This document shows positions 42,889 to 56,413 of a stretch of 64,000 nucleotides of DNA, one piece after another. The DNA is from Megachile rotundata (taxonomy: Eukaryota; Arthropoda; Insecta; Hymenoptera; Megachilidae). The notes under the pieces were generated by a model. That model made no database searches. It saw only the letters and a program-made list of their open reading frames with translations, and was not told the DNA's origin. Positions within the stretch are counted from its first letter, which is position 1. Each line of letters starts with the position of its first letter. The position numbers and the translations under genes are program-made. The stretch spans positions 1-64,000 of the forward strand of contig NW_027473721.1 in the NCBI RefSeq assembly GCF_050947335.1, read 5' to 3'.

Positions 42889-45800
42889 TCTCGTTCTATC
42901 GATAATATAAGCATAATATGGCTAATAATATGAGTTAGATTGATAATACTAAGAGTAGTGAGTATAGTAGTTCTTGTTCTATCGATCATATAAGCATAAT
43001 ATGGCTAATAATATGAGTTAGATTGATAATAATAAGAGTAATAAGTATAGTAATTGTCGTTCTATCGATCATATAAGCATAATAAGGCTAATAATATGAG
43101 TTAGATTGATAATACTAAGAGTAGTGAGTATAGTAATTCTCGTTCTATCGATCATATAAGCATAATATGGCTAATAATATGAGTTAGATTGATAATAATA
43201 AGAGTAATGAGTATTGTAATTGTAGATCTATCGATCATTTAAGCATAATATGGCTAATAATATGAGTTAGATTGATAATAATAACAGTAATAAGTATAGT
43301 AATTGTCCTTCTATCGATCATTTAAGCATAATATGGGTAATAATATGAGTCAGATTGATAATAATAACAGTAATAAGTATAGTAATTGTCGTTCTATCGA
43401 TCATATAAGCATAATATGGCTAATAATATGAGTTAGATTGATAATAATAAGTGTAAGAAGTATAGTAATTGTCGTTCTATCGATCATATCTGCATACTAT
43501 GGTTAATAATATGAGTTAGATTGATAATAATAAAAGTAATAAGTATAGTAATTGTCGTTCTATCGATCATATAAGCACAATATGGCCAATAATATGAGTT
43601 AGATTGATAATAATAAGAGTAATAAGTATAGTAAATGTCGTTCTATCGATCATATCTGCATAATATGTTTAATAATATGAGTTAGATTGATAATAATAAG
43701 AGTAATAAGTATAGTAATTGTCGTTATATCGATCATATAACCATAATATGGCTAATAGCATGAGTTGGATTGATAATAATAAGAGTAATGAGTATAGTAA
43801 TTGTAGTTCTATCGATCATATAACCATAATATGGCTAATAATATGAGTTAGATTGATAATACTAAGAGTAGTGAGTACAGTAATTCTCGTTCTCTCGATC
43901 ATATGAGCATAATATGGCTAATAATATGAGTTAGATTGATAATAATAACAGTAAGAAGTATAGTAATTGTCGTTCTATCGATAATATAAGCATAATATGG
44001 CTAATAATATGAGTTAGAGTGATAATACTAAGAGTAGTGAGTACAGTAATTCTCATTCTATCGATCATATAAGCATAATATGGCTAGTAATATGAGTTAG
44101 ATTGATAATAATAAGAGTAATAAGTATAGTATTTGTCGTTCTATCGATCATGTAAGCATAATATGGCTAATAATACGAGTTAGATTGATAATAATAAGAG
44201 TAATGAGTATAGTAATTGTAGATCTATCGATCATTTAAGCATAATATGGCTAATAATATGAGTTAGATTGATAATAATAACAGTAATAAGTATAGTAATT
44301 GTCGTTCTATCGATAATATAATCATAATATGGCTAATAATATGAGTTAGATTGATAATACTAAGAGTAGTGAGTATAGTAATTCTCGTTCTATCGATAAT
44401 ATAAGCATAATATGGCTAATAATATGAGTTAGATTGATAATACTAAGAGTAGTGAGTATAGTAGTTCTTGTTCTATCGATCATATAAGCATAATATGGCT
44501 AATAATATGAGTTAGATTGATAATAATAAGAGTAATAAGTATAGTAATTGTCGTTCTATCGATCATATAAGCATAATAAGGCTAATAATATGAGTTTGAT
44601 TGATAATACTAAGAGTAGTGAGTATAGTAATTCTCGTTCTATCGATCATATAAGCATAATATGGCTAATAATATGAGTTACATTGATAATACTAAGAGTA
44701 GTGAGTATAGTAATTCTCGTTCTATCGATCATATAAGCATAATATGGCTAATAATATGAGTTAGATTGATAATAATAAGTGTAATAAGTATAGTAATTGT
44801 CGTTCTGTCGATCATAATTGCATAATATGGTTAATAATATGAGTTAGATTGATAATAATAAGAGCAATGAGTATAGTAATTGTCGTACTATCGATCATAT
44901 AAGCATAATATGGCTAATAATATGAGTTAGATTGATAATAATAACAGTAAGAAGTATAGTAATTGTCGTTCTATCGATAATATAAGCATAATATGGCTAA
45001 TAATATGAGTTAGAGTGATAATACTAAGAGTAGTGAGTACAGTAATTCTCATTCTATCGATCATATAAGCATAATATGGCTAGTAATATGAGTTAGATTG
45101 ATAATAATAAGAGTAATAAGTATAGTATTTGTCGTTCTATCGATCATGTAAGCATAATATGGCTAATAATACGAGTTAGATTGATAATAATAAGAGTAAT
45201 GAGTATAGTAATTGTAGATCTATCGATCATTTAAGCATAATATGGCTAATAATATGAGTTAGATTGATAATAATAACAGTAATAAGTATAGTAATTGTCG
45301 TTCTATCGATAATATAATCATAATATGGCTAATAATATGAGTTAGATTGATAATACTAAGAGTAGTGAGTATAGTAATTCTCGTTCTATCGATAATATAA
45401 GCATAATATGGCTAATAATATGAGTTAGATTGATAATACTAAGAGTAGTGAGTATAGTAGTTCTTGTTCTATCGATCATATAAGCATAATATGGCTAATA
45501 ATATGAGTTAGATTGATAATAATAAGAGTAATAAGTATAGTAATTGTCGTTCTATCGATCATATAAGCATAATAAGGCTAATAATATGAGTTTGATTGAT
45601 AATACTAAGAGTAGTGAGTATAGTAATTCTCGTTCTATCGATCATATAAGCATAATATGGCTAATAATATGAGTTAGATTGATAATAATAAGAGTAATGA
45701 GTATTGTAATTGTAGATCTATCGATCATTTAAGCATAATATGGCTAATAATATGAGTTAGATTGATAATAATAACAGTAATAAGTATAGTAATTGTCCTT

Positions 45801-46438
45801 CTATCGATCATTTAAGCATAATATGGGTAATAATATGAGTCAGATTGATAATAATAACAGTAATAAGTATAGTAATTGTCGTTCTATCGATCATATAAGC
45901 GTAATATGGCTAATAATATGAGTTAGATTGATAATAATAAGTGTAAGAAGTATAGTAATTGTCGTTCTATCGATCATATCTGCATACTATGGTTAATAAT
46001 ATGAGTTAGATTGATAATAATAAAAGTAATAAGTATAGTAATTGTCGTTCTATCGATCATATAAGCACAATATGGCCAATAATATGAGTTAGATTGATAA
46101 TAATAAGAGTAATAAGTATAGTAAATGTCGTTCTATCGATCATATCTGCATAATATGTTTAATAATATGAGTTAGATTGATAATAATAAGAGTAATAAGT
46201 ATAGTAATTGTCGTTATATCGATCATATAACCATAATATGGCTAATAGCATGAGTTGGATTGATAATAATAAGAGTAATGAGTATAGTAATTGTAGTTCT
46301 ATCGATCATATAACCATAATATGGCTAATAATATGAGTTAGATTGATAATACTAAGAGTAGTGAGTACAGTAATTCTCGTTCTCTCGATCATATGAGCAT
46401 AATATGGCTAATAATATGAGTTAGATTGATAATAATAA
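42497..46438 (-). repeat. 30-monomer higher-order repeat, two copies (2490 bp apart)
   Basis: Bases 42497-43948 match 44987-46438. Marks in step are GTAGTTCTTGTTC (42968 and 45458), GTATTGTAATTG (43211 and 45701), TTGTCCTTCTATCG, GCATACTATGG, TATGGCCAATAATATG, GCATAATATGTTTAAT and the GTCGTTATATCG copy. Single-base differences include GAGTTAGATTG near 43098 against GAGTTTGATTG near 45588, and AAGCATAAT near 43409 against AAGCGTAAT near 45899. Confidence 0.88.
43906..45676 (-). repeat. 12-monomer higher-order repeat nested in the 30-monomer block
   Basis: Bases 43906-44680 match 44902-45676, 996 bp apart. Both share CAGTAAGAAGTATAG, GAGTGATAATACTAAG with GTACAGTAATTCTCATTC, GGCTAGTAATATG, AATCATAATATGG and GAGTTTGATTG. 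Because GAGTTTGATTG is shared by both 12-monomer copies but not by the copy near 43098, the 12-monomer duplication probably happened after the 30-monomer one. Confidence 0.82.
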
Positions 46439-49400
46439 CAGTAATAAGTATAGTAATTGTCGTTCTATCGATAATATAACCATAATATGGCTAATAATAT
46501 GAGTTACATTGATAATACTAAGAGTAGTGAGTATAGTAATTCTCGTTCTATCGATCATATAAGCATAATATGGCTAATAATATGAGTTAGATTGATAATA
46601 ATAAGTGTAATAAGTATAGTAATTGTCGTTCTGTCGATCATAATTGCATAATATGGTTAATAATATGAGTTAGATTGATAATAATAAGAGCAATGAGTAT
46701 AGTAATTGTCGTACTATCGATCATATAAGCATAATATGGCTAATAATATGAGTTAGATTGATAATAATAACAGTAAGAAGTATAGTAATTGTCGTTCTAT
46801 CGATAATATAAGCATAATATGGCTAATAATATGAGTTAGATTGATAATACTAAGAGTAGTGAGTATAGTAATTGTCGTTCTATCGATCATATAAGCATAA
46901 TATGGCTAATAATATGAGTTAGATTGATAATAATAAGAGTAATGAGTATAGTAATTGTAGTTCTATCGATCATATCTGCATAATACGGTTAATAATATGA
47001 GTTAGAATGATAATAATAAGAGTAATAAGTATAGTAATTGTCGTTCTATCGATCATATCTGCATAATATGGTTAATAATATGAGTTAGATTGATAATAGT
47101 GAGTGTAATAAGTATAGTGAATGTCGTTCTATCGATCATATCAGCATAATATGGGTAATAATATGAGTTAGATTTATAATAATAAGAGTAATAAGTATAG
47201 TAATTGTCGTTCTATCGATCATATAAGCACAATATGGCTAATAATATGAGTTAGATTGATAATAATAAGAGTAATAAGTATAGTAATTGTCGTTCTATCG
47301 ATCATATCTGCATAATATGGCTAATAATATGAGTTAGATTGATAATAATAAGAGTAATGAGTATAGTAATTGTAGTTCTATCGATCATATCTGCATAATA
47401 TGGTTAATAATATGAGTTAGAATGATAATAATAAGAGTAATAAGTATAGTAATTGTCGTTCTATCGATCATATCTGCATAATATGGTTAATAATATGAGT
47501 TAGATTGATAATAGTGAGTGTAATAAGTATAGTGAATGTCGTTCTATCGATCATATCAGCATAATACGGGTAATAATATGAGTTGGATTGATAATAATAA
47601 GAGTAATGAGTATAGTAATTGTAGGTCTATCGATCATATAAGCATAATATGGCTAATAATATAAGTCAGATTCATAATAATAACAGTAATAAGTATAGTA
47701 ATTGTCGTTCTATCGATCATATCAGCATAATATGGCTAATAATATGAGTTAGATTGATAATACTAAGAGTAGTGAGTACAGTAATTCTCATTCTATCGAT
47801 CATTTAAGCATAATATGGCTAATAATATGAGTTAGATTGATAATAATAAGAGTAATAAGTATAGTAATTGTCGTTCTATCGATAATATAAGCATAATATG
47901 GCTAATAATATGAGTTAGATTGATAATACTAAGAGTAGTGAGTATAGTAATTCTCGTTCTATCGATCATATAAGCATAATATGGCTAATAATATGAGTTA
48001 GATTGATAATAATAAGAGTAATAAGTATAGTAATTGTCGTTCTATCGATCATATAAGCATAATATGGCTAATAATATGAGTTAGATTGATAATACTAAGA
48101 GTAGTGAGTATAGTAATTCTCGTTCTATCGATCATATAAGCATAATATGGCTAATAATATGAGTTAGATTGATAATAATAAGAGTAATGAGTATAGTAAT
48201 TGTAGTTCTATCGATCATTTAAGCATAATATGGCTAATAATATGAGTTAGATTGATAATAATAACAGTAATAAGTATAGTAATTGTCGTTCTATCGATAA
48301 TATAACCATAATATGGCTAATAATATGAGTTAGATTGATAATACTTAGAGTAGTGAGTATAGTAATTCTCGTTCTATCGATCATATAAGCATAATATGGC
48401 TAATAATATGAGTTAGATTGATAAAAATAAGAGTAATAAGTATAGTAATTGTCGTTCTCTCGATCATATAAGCATAATATGGCTAATAATATGAGTTAGA
48501 GTGATAATACTAAGAGTAGTGAGTACAGTAATTCTCATTCTATCGATCATATAAGCATAATATGGCTAGTAATATGAGTTAGATTGATAATAATAAGAGT
48601 AATAAGTATAGTATTTGTCGTTCTATCGATCATGTAAGCATAATATGGCTAATAATACGAGTTAGATTGATAATAATAAGAGTAATGAGTATAGTAATTG
48701 TAGATCTATCGATCATTTAAGCATAATATGGCTAATAATATGAGTTAGATTGATAATAATAACAGTAATAAGTATAGTAATTGTCGTTCTATCGATAATA
48801 TAATCATAATATGGCTAATAATATGAGTTAGATTGATAATACTAAGAGTAGTGAGTATAGTAATTCTCGTTCTATCGATCATATAAGCATAGTATGGCTA
48901 ATAATAAGAGTTAGATTGATAATAATAAGAGTAATAAGTATAGTATTTGTCGTTCTATCGATCATATAAGCATAATATGGCTAATAATATGAGTTAGATT
49001 GATAATAATAAGAGTAATAAGTATAGTAATTGTCGTTCTATCGATCATTTAAGCATAATATGGGTAATAATATGAGTCAGATTGATAATAATAACAGTAA
49101 TAAGTATAGTAATTGTCGTTCTATCGATAATATAAGCATAATATGGCTAATAATATGAGTTAGATTGATAATACTAAGAGTAGTGAGTATAGTAATTCTC
49201 GTTCTATCGATCATATAAGCATAATATGGCTAATAATATGAGTTAGATTGATAATAATAAGAGTAATAAGTATAGTAATTGTCGTTCTATCGATCATATA
49301 AGCATAATATGGCTAATAATATGAGTTAGATTGATAATACTAAGAGTAGTGAGTATAGTAATTCTCGTTCTATCGATCATATAAGCATAATATGGCTAAT

Positions 49401-52400
49401 AATATGAGTTAGATTGATAATAATAAGAGTAATGAGTATAGTAATTGTAGTTCTATCGATCATTTAAGCATAATATGGCTAATAATATGAGTTAGATTGA
49501 TAATAATAACAGTAATAAGTATAGTAATTGTCGTTCTATCGATAATATAACCATAATATGGCTAATAATATGAGTTAGATTGATAATACTTAGAGTAGTG
49601 AGTATAGTAATTCTCGTTCTATCGATCATATAAGCATAATATGGCTAATAATATGAGTTAGATTGATAAAAATAAGAGTAATAAGTATAGTAATTGTCGT
49701 TCTCTCGATCATATAAGCATAATATGGCTAATAATATGAGTTAGAGTGATAATACTAAGAGTAGTGAGTACAGTAATTCTCATTCTATCGATCATATAAG
49801 CATAATATGGCTAGTAATATGAGTTAGATTGATAATAATAAGAGTAATAAGTATAGTAAATGTCGTTCTATCGATCATATCTGCATAATATGTTTAATAA
49901 TATGAGTTAGATTGATAATAATAAGAGTAATAAGTATAGTAATTGTCGTTATATCGATCATATAACCATAATATGGCTAATAGCATGAGTTGGATTGATA
50001 ATAATAAGAGTAATGAGTATAGTAATTGTAGTTCTATCGATCATATAACCATAATATGGCTAATAATATGAGTTAGATTGATAATACTAAGAGTAGTGAG
50101 TACAGTAATTCTCGTTCTCTCGATCATATGAGCATAATATGGCTAATAATATGAGTTAGATTGATAATAATAACAGTAATAAGTATAGTAATTGTCGTTC
50201 TATCGATAATATAACCATAATATGGCTAATAATATGAGTTACATTGATAATACTAAGAGTAGTGAGTATAGTAATTCTCGTTCTATCGATCATATAAGCA
50301 TAATATGGCTAATAATATGAGTTAGATTGATAATAATAAGTGTAATAAGTATAGTAATTGTCGTTCTGTCGATCATAATTGCATAATATGGTTAATAATA
50401 TGAGTTAGATTGATAATAATAAGAGCAATGAGTATAGTAATTGTCGTACTATCGATCATATAAGCATAATATGGCTAATAATATGAGTTAGATTGATAAT
50501 AATAACAGTAAGAATTATAGTAATTGTCGTTCTATCGATAATATAAGCATAATATGGCTAATAATATGAGTTAGATTGATAATACTAAGAGTAGTGAGTA
50601 TAGTAATTGTCGTTCTATCGATCATATAAGCATAATATGGCTAATAATATGAGTTAGATTGATAATAATAAGAGTAATGAGTATAGTAATTGTAGTTCTA
50701 TCGATCATATCTGCATAATACGGTTAATAATATGAGTTAGAATGATAATAATAAGAGTAATAAGTATAGTAATTGTCGTTCTATCGATCATATCTGCATA
50801 ATATGGTTAATAATATGAGTTAGATTGATAATAGTGAGTGTAATAAGTATAGTGAATGTCGTTCTATCGATCATATCAGCATAATATGGGTAATAATATG
50901 AGTTAGATTTATAATAATAAGAGTAATAAGTATAGTAATTGTCGTTCTATCGATCATATAAGCACAATATGGCTAATAATATGAGTTAGATTGATAATAA
51001 TAAGAGTAATAAGTATAGTAATTGTCGTTCTATCGATCATATCTGCATAATATGGCTAATAATATGAGTTAGATTGATAATAATAAGAGTAATGAGTATA
51101 GTAATTGTAGTTCTATCGATCATATCTGCATAATATGGTTAATAATATGAGTTAGAATGATAATAATAAGAGTAATAAGTATAGTAATTGTCGTTCTATC
51201 GATCATATCTGCATAATATGGTTAATAATATGAGTTAGATTGATAATAGTGAGTGTAATAAGTATAGTGAATGTCGTTCTATCGATCATATCAGCATAAT
51301 ACGGGTAATAATATGAGTTGGATTGATAATAATAAGAGTAATGAGTATAGTAATTGTAGGTCTATCGATCATATAAGCATAATATGGCTAATAATATAAG
51401 TCAGATTCATAATAATAACAGTAATAAGTATAGTAATTGTCGTTCTATCGATCATATAAGCATAATATGGCTAATAATATGAGTTAGATTGATAATACTA
51501 AGAGTAGTGAGTACAGTAATTCTCATTCTATCGATCATTTAAGCATAATATGGCTAATAATATGAGTTAGATTGATAATAATAAGAGTAATAAGTATAGT
51601 AATTGTCGTTCTATCGATAATATAAGCATAATATGGCTAATAATATGAGTTAGATTGATAATACTAAGAGTAGTGAGTATAGTAATTCTCGTTCTATCGA
51701 TCATATAAGCATAATATGGCTAATAATATGAGTTAGATTGATAATAATAAGAGTAATAAGTATAGTAATTGTCGTTCTATCGATCATATAAGCATAATAT
51801 GGCTAATAATATGAGTTAGATTGATAATACTAAGAGTAGTGAGTATAGTAATTCTCGTTCTATCGATCATATAAGCATAATATGGCTAATAATATGAGTT
51901 AGATTGATAATAATAAGAGTAATGAGTATAGTAATTGTAGTTCTATCGATCATTTAAGCATAATATGGCTAATAATATGAGTTAGATTGATAATAATAAC
52001 AGTAATAAGTATAGTAATTGTCGTTCTATCGATAATATAACCATAATATGGCTAATAATATGAGTTAGATTGATAATACTTAGAGTAGTGAGTATAGTAA
52101 TTCTCGTTCTATCGATCATATAAGCATAATATGGCTAATAATATGAGTTAGATTGATAAAAATAAGAGTAATAAGTATAGTAATTGTCGTTCTCTCGATC
52201 ATATAAGCATAATATGGCTAATAATATGAGTTAGAGTGATAATACTAAGAGTAGTGAGTACAGTAATTCTCATTCTATCGATCATATAAGCATAATATGG
52301 CTAGTAATATGAGTTAGATTGATAATAATAAGAGTAATAAGTATAGTATTTGTCGTTCTATCGATCATGTAAGCATAATATGGCTAATAATACGAGTTAG

Positions 52401-52576
52401 ATTGATAATAATAAGAGTAATGAGTATAGTAATTGTAGATCTATCGATCATTTAAGCATAATATGGCTAATAATATGAGTTAGATTGATAATAATAACAG
52501 TAATAAGTATAGTAATTGTCGTTCTATCGATAATATAATCATAATATGGCTAATAATATGAGTTAGATTGATAATA
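46090..52576 (-). repeat. 45-monomer higher-order repeat, two copies (3735 bp apart)
   Basis: Bases 46090-48841 match 49825-52576, about 2.75 kb and the longest match I found in the reversed arm. Marks in step are GCATAATATGTTTAAT, GAGTTGGATTG, ATATGAGCATAAT, GAGTTACATTG, GAGCAATGAG (46688 and 50423), and AATACTTAGAGTAG (48343 and 52078). Single-base differences include AGAAGTATAG against AGAATTATAG near 50513. The last part of the first copy (about 47890-48600) is also repeated at 1245 bp, about 49135-49845. Confidence 0.88.
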
Positions 52577-53407
52577 ATAAGAGTAATAAGTATAGTAATT
52601 GTCGTTCTATCGATCATATAAGCATAATATGGCTAATAATATGAGTTAGATTGATAATACTAAGAGTAGTGAGTATAGTAATTCTCGTTCTATCGATCAT
52701 ATAAGCATAATATGGCTAATAATATGAGTTAGATTGATAATAATAAGAGTAATGAGTATAGTAATTGTAGTTCTATCGATCATTTAAGCATAATATGGCT
52801 AATAATATGAGTTAGATTGATAATAATAACAGTAATAAGTATAGTAATTGTCGTTCTATCGATAATATAACCATAATATGGCTAATAATATGAGTTAGAT
52901 TGATAATACTTAGAGTAGTGAGTATAGTAATTCTCGTTCTATCGATCATATAAGCATAATATGGCTAATAATATGAGTTAGATTGATAAAAATAAGAGTA
53001 ATAAGTATAGTAATTGTCGTTCTCTCGATCATATAAGCATAATATGGCTAATAATATGAGTTAGAGTGATAATACTAAGAGTAGTGAGTACAGTAATTCT
53101 CATTCTATCGATCATATAAGCATAATATGGCTAGTAATATGAGTTAGATTGATAATAATAAGAGTAATAAGTATAGTATTTGTCGTTCTATCGATCATGT
53201 AAGCATAATATTGGCTAATAATACGAGTTAGATTGATAATAATAAGAGTAATGAGTATAGTAATTGTAGATCTATCGATCATTTAAGCATAATATGGCTA
53301 ATAATATGAGTTAGATTGATAATAATAACAGTAATAAGTATAGTAATTGTCGTTCTATCGATAATATAATCATAATATGGCTAATAATATGAGTTAGATT
53401 GATAATA
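51714..53407 (-). repeat. 10-monomer tandem higher-order repeat (830-bp unit)
   Basis: Unit one is 51714-52543 and unit two about 52544-53374, with the match running a further 33 bases into the next copy. AATACTTAGAGTAG lies at 52078 and 52908. Unit two has one extra T near 53211 (GCATAATATTGGC for GCATAATATGGC), the only single-base insertion I detected in the window. Confidence 0.87.
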
Positions 53408-55686
53408 CTAAGAGTAGTGAGTATAGTAATTCTCGTTCTATCGATCATATAAGCATAATATGGCTAATAATAAGAGTTAGATTGATAATAATAAGAGTAA
53501 TAAGTATAGTAATTGTCGTTCTATCGATCATTTAAGCATAATATGGGTAATAATATGAGTCAGATTGATAATAATAACAGTAATAAGTATAGTAATTGTC
53601 GTTCTATCGATAATATAAGCATAATATGGCTAATAATATGAGTTAGATTGATAATACTAAGAGTAGTGAGTATAGTAATTCTCGTTCTATCGATCATATA
53701 AGCATAATATGGCTAATAATATGAGTTAGATTGATAATAATAAGAGTAATAAGTATAGTAATTGTCGTTCTATCGATCATATAAGCATAATAAGGCTAAT
53801 AATATGAGTTAGATTGATAATACTAAGAGTAGTGAGTATAGTAATTCTCGTTCTATCGATCATATAAGCATAATATGGCTAATAATATGAGTTAGATTGA
53901 TAATAATAAGAGTAATGAGTATAGTAATTGTAGATCTATCGATCATTTAAGCATAATATGGCTAATAATATGAGTTAGATTGATAATAATAACAGTAATA
54001 AGTATAGTAATTGTCCTTCTATCGATCATTTAAGCATAATATGGGTAATAATATGAGTCAGATTGATAATAATAACAGTAATAAGTATAGTAATTGTCGT
54101 TCTATCGGTCATATAAGCATAATATGGCTAATAATATGAGATCGATTGATAATAATAAGTGTAAGAAGTATAGTAATTGTCGTTCTATCGATCATATAAG
54201 CATAATATGGCTAATAATACGAGTTAGATTGATAATAATAAGAGTAATATGTATAGTAATTGTCGTTCTATCGATCATTTAAGCATAATATGGCTAATAA
54301 TATGAGTTACATTGATAATACTAAGAGTAGTGAGTATAGTAATTCTCGTTCTATCGATCATATAAGCATAATATGGCTAATAATATGAGTTAGATTGATA
54401 ATAATAAGTGTAATAAGTAAAGTAATTGTCGTTCTATCGATCATATCTGCATAATATGTTTAATAATATGAGTTAGATTGATAATAATAAGAGTAATAAG
54501 TATAGTAATTGTCGTTATATCGATCATATAACCATAATATGGCTAATAGCATGAGTTGGATTGATAATAATAAGAGTAATGAGTATAGTAATTGTAGTTC
54601 TATCGATCATATAACCATAATATGGCTAATAATATGAGTTAGATTGATAATACTAAGAGTAGTGAGTACAGTAATTCTCGTTCTCTCGATCATATGAGCA
54701 TGATATGGCTAATAATATGAGTTAGAGTGATAATACTAAGAGTAGTGAGTATAGTAATTCTCATTCTATCGATCATATAAGCATAATATGGCTAATAATA
54801 TGAGTTAGATTGATAATAATAAGAGTAATAACTACGGTAATTGTCGTTCTATGGATCATATTAGCATAATGAGGCTAATAATGTGAGTTAGAGTGATAAT
54901 ACTAAGAGTGGTGAGTATAGTAATTCTCATTCTATCGATCATATAAGCATAATATGGCTAATAATATGAGTTAGATTGATAATAATAAGAGTAATGAGTA
55001 TAGTAATTGTAGTTCTGTCGATCATATCGGCATAATATGGTTAATAATATGAGTTAGAGTGATAATACTAAGAGTAGTGAGTATAGTAATTCTCAATCTA
55101 TCGATCATATAAGCATAATATGGCTAATAATATGAGTTAGATTGATAATAATAACAGTAATAAGTATAGTAATTGACGTTCTATCGATAATATAAGCATA
55201 ATATGGCTAATAATATGAGTTAGATTGATAATACTAAGTGTAGTGAGTATAGTAATTGTCGTCCTATCGATCATATAAGCATAATATGGCTAATAATATG
55301 AGTTAGATTGATAATAATAAGAGTAATAAGTATAGTATTTGTCGTTCTATCGATCATATAAGCATAATATGGCTAATAATACGAGTTAGATTGATAATAA
55401 TAAGAGTAATATGTATAGTAATTGTCGTTCTATCGATCATTTAAGCATAATATGGCTAATAATATGAGTTACATTGATAATACTAAGAGTAGTGAGTATA
55501 GTAATTCTCGTTCTATCGATCATATAAGCATAATATGGCTAATAATATGAGTTAGATTGATAATAATAAGTGTAATAAGTAAAGTAATTGTCGTTCTGTC
55601 GATCATAATTGCATAATATGGTTAATAATATGAGTTAGATTGATAATAATAAGAGCAATGAGTATAGTAATTGTCGTACTATCGAT

Positions 55687-55786
55687 NNNNNNNNNNNNNN
55701 NNNNNNNNNNNNNNNNNNNNNNNNNNNNNNNNNNNNNNNNNNNNNNNNNNNNNNNNNNNNNNNNNNNNNNNNNNNNNNNNNNNNNN
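55687..55786. other. Assembly gap of 100 N inside the reversed array
   Basis: There are exactly 100 N, again a likely placeholder. Monomer orientation is the same on both sides, but the 83-bp phase is not kept: the CGAT box before the gap is at 55683 and the next one after it (CGCTCA variant) is at 55815, which is 132 bases and not a multiple of 83. If the array is continuous and free of indels here, the true missing length is 51 bases plus a multiple of 83. Confidence 0.96.
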
Positions 55787-56413
55787 GTAATAAGTATAGT
55801 AATTGTAGTTCTATCGCTCATATAAGCATAATATGGCTAATAATATGAGTTAGAGTGATAATACTAAGAGTAGTGAGTATAGTAATTCTCATTCTATCGA
55901 TCACATAAGCATAATATGGCTAATAATATGAGTTACATTGATAATAATAAGAGTAATGAGTATAGTAATTGTAGTTCTATCGATCATATCTGCATAATAT
56001 GGTTAATAATATGAGTTAGATTGATAATACTAAGAGTAATAAGTATAGTAATCGTCGTTCTATAGATCATATAAGCATAATATGGCTAATAATATGAGTT
56101 AGATTGTTAATAATAAGAGTAATACGTATAGTAATTGTCGTTCTATCCATCATTTAAGCATAATATGGCTAATAGTATGAGTTACATTGATAATAGTAAG
56201 AGTAATGTGTATAGTTATTGTCGTTCTATCGATCATATAAGCATAATATGGCTAATAATACGAGTTATATTTATAATAATAAGAGTAATAAGTATAGTAA
56301 TTGTCGTTCTATCGATCATATAAGCATAATATGGTTAATAATATGAGTTAGATTGATAATAATAAGAGTAATAAGTATAGTAATCGTCGTTCTATCGATC
56401 ATATAAGCATAAT

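Larger units (their letters stand above)
22162..55686 (-). repeat. 83-bp satellite array, right arm (reversed monomers)
   Basis: About 404 copies of the same monomer lie in the opposite orientation. On the + strand they read as GCATAATATGGCTAATAATA followed by GAGTTAGATTGATAATAATA, and so on, to TCTATCGATCATATAA. The CGATCA box sits at 74 modulo 83 at 22235 and at 73 modulo 83 at 55683. The one-base drift is explained by deletions near 25745 and 27487 and one inserted T near 53211. The class B, D, E and H variants of the left arm all recur here as reverse complements, so both arms belong to one family. The arm is rich in higher-order duplications of 4 to 49 monomers. I see no gene or transposon. 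Confidence 0.98.

Noticed and set aside
54094..54282. Open reading frame of 62 codons on the + strand
   Set aside because: Same cause as the other short ORFs. It arises in reversed monomers where variants such as GAGATCGATTG remove the usual stop, and shows no domain, ribosome-binding or promoter context.
55603..55825. Two overlapping open frames across the second gap
   Set aside because: Both are read through N, and the phase break shows that the N count is not the true length.
56135..56323. Open reading frame of 62 codons on the + strand
   Set aside because: Satellite-derived. Its start and end fall at ordinary positions in the monomer and its sequence resembles the ORF at 54094-54282 only because both read the same repeat.
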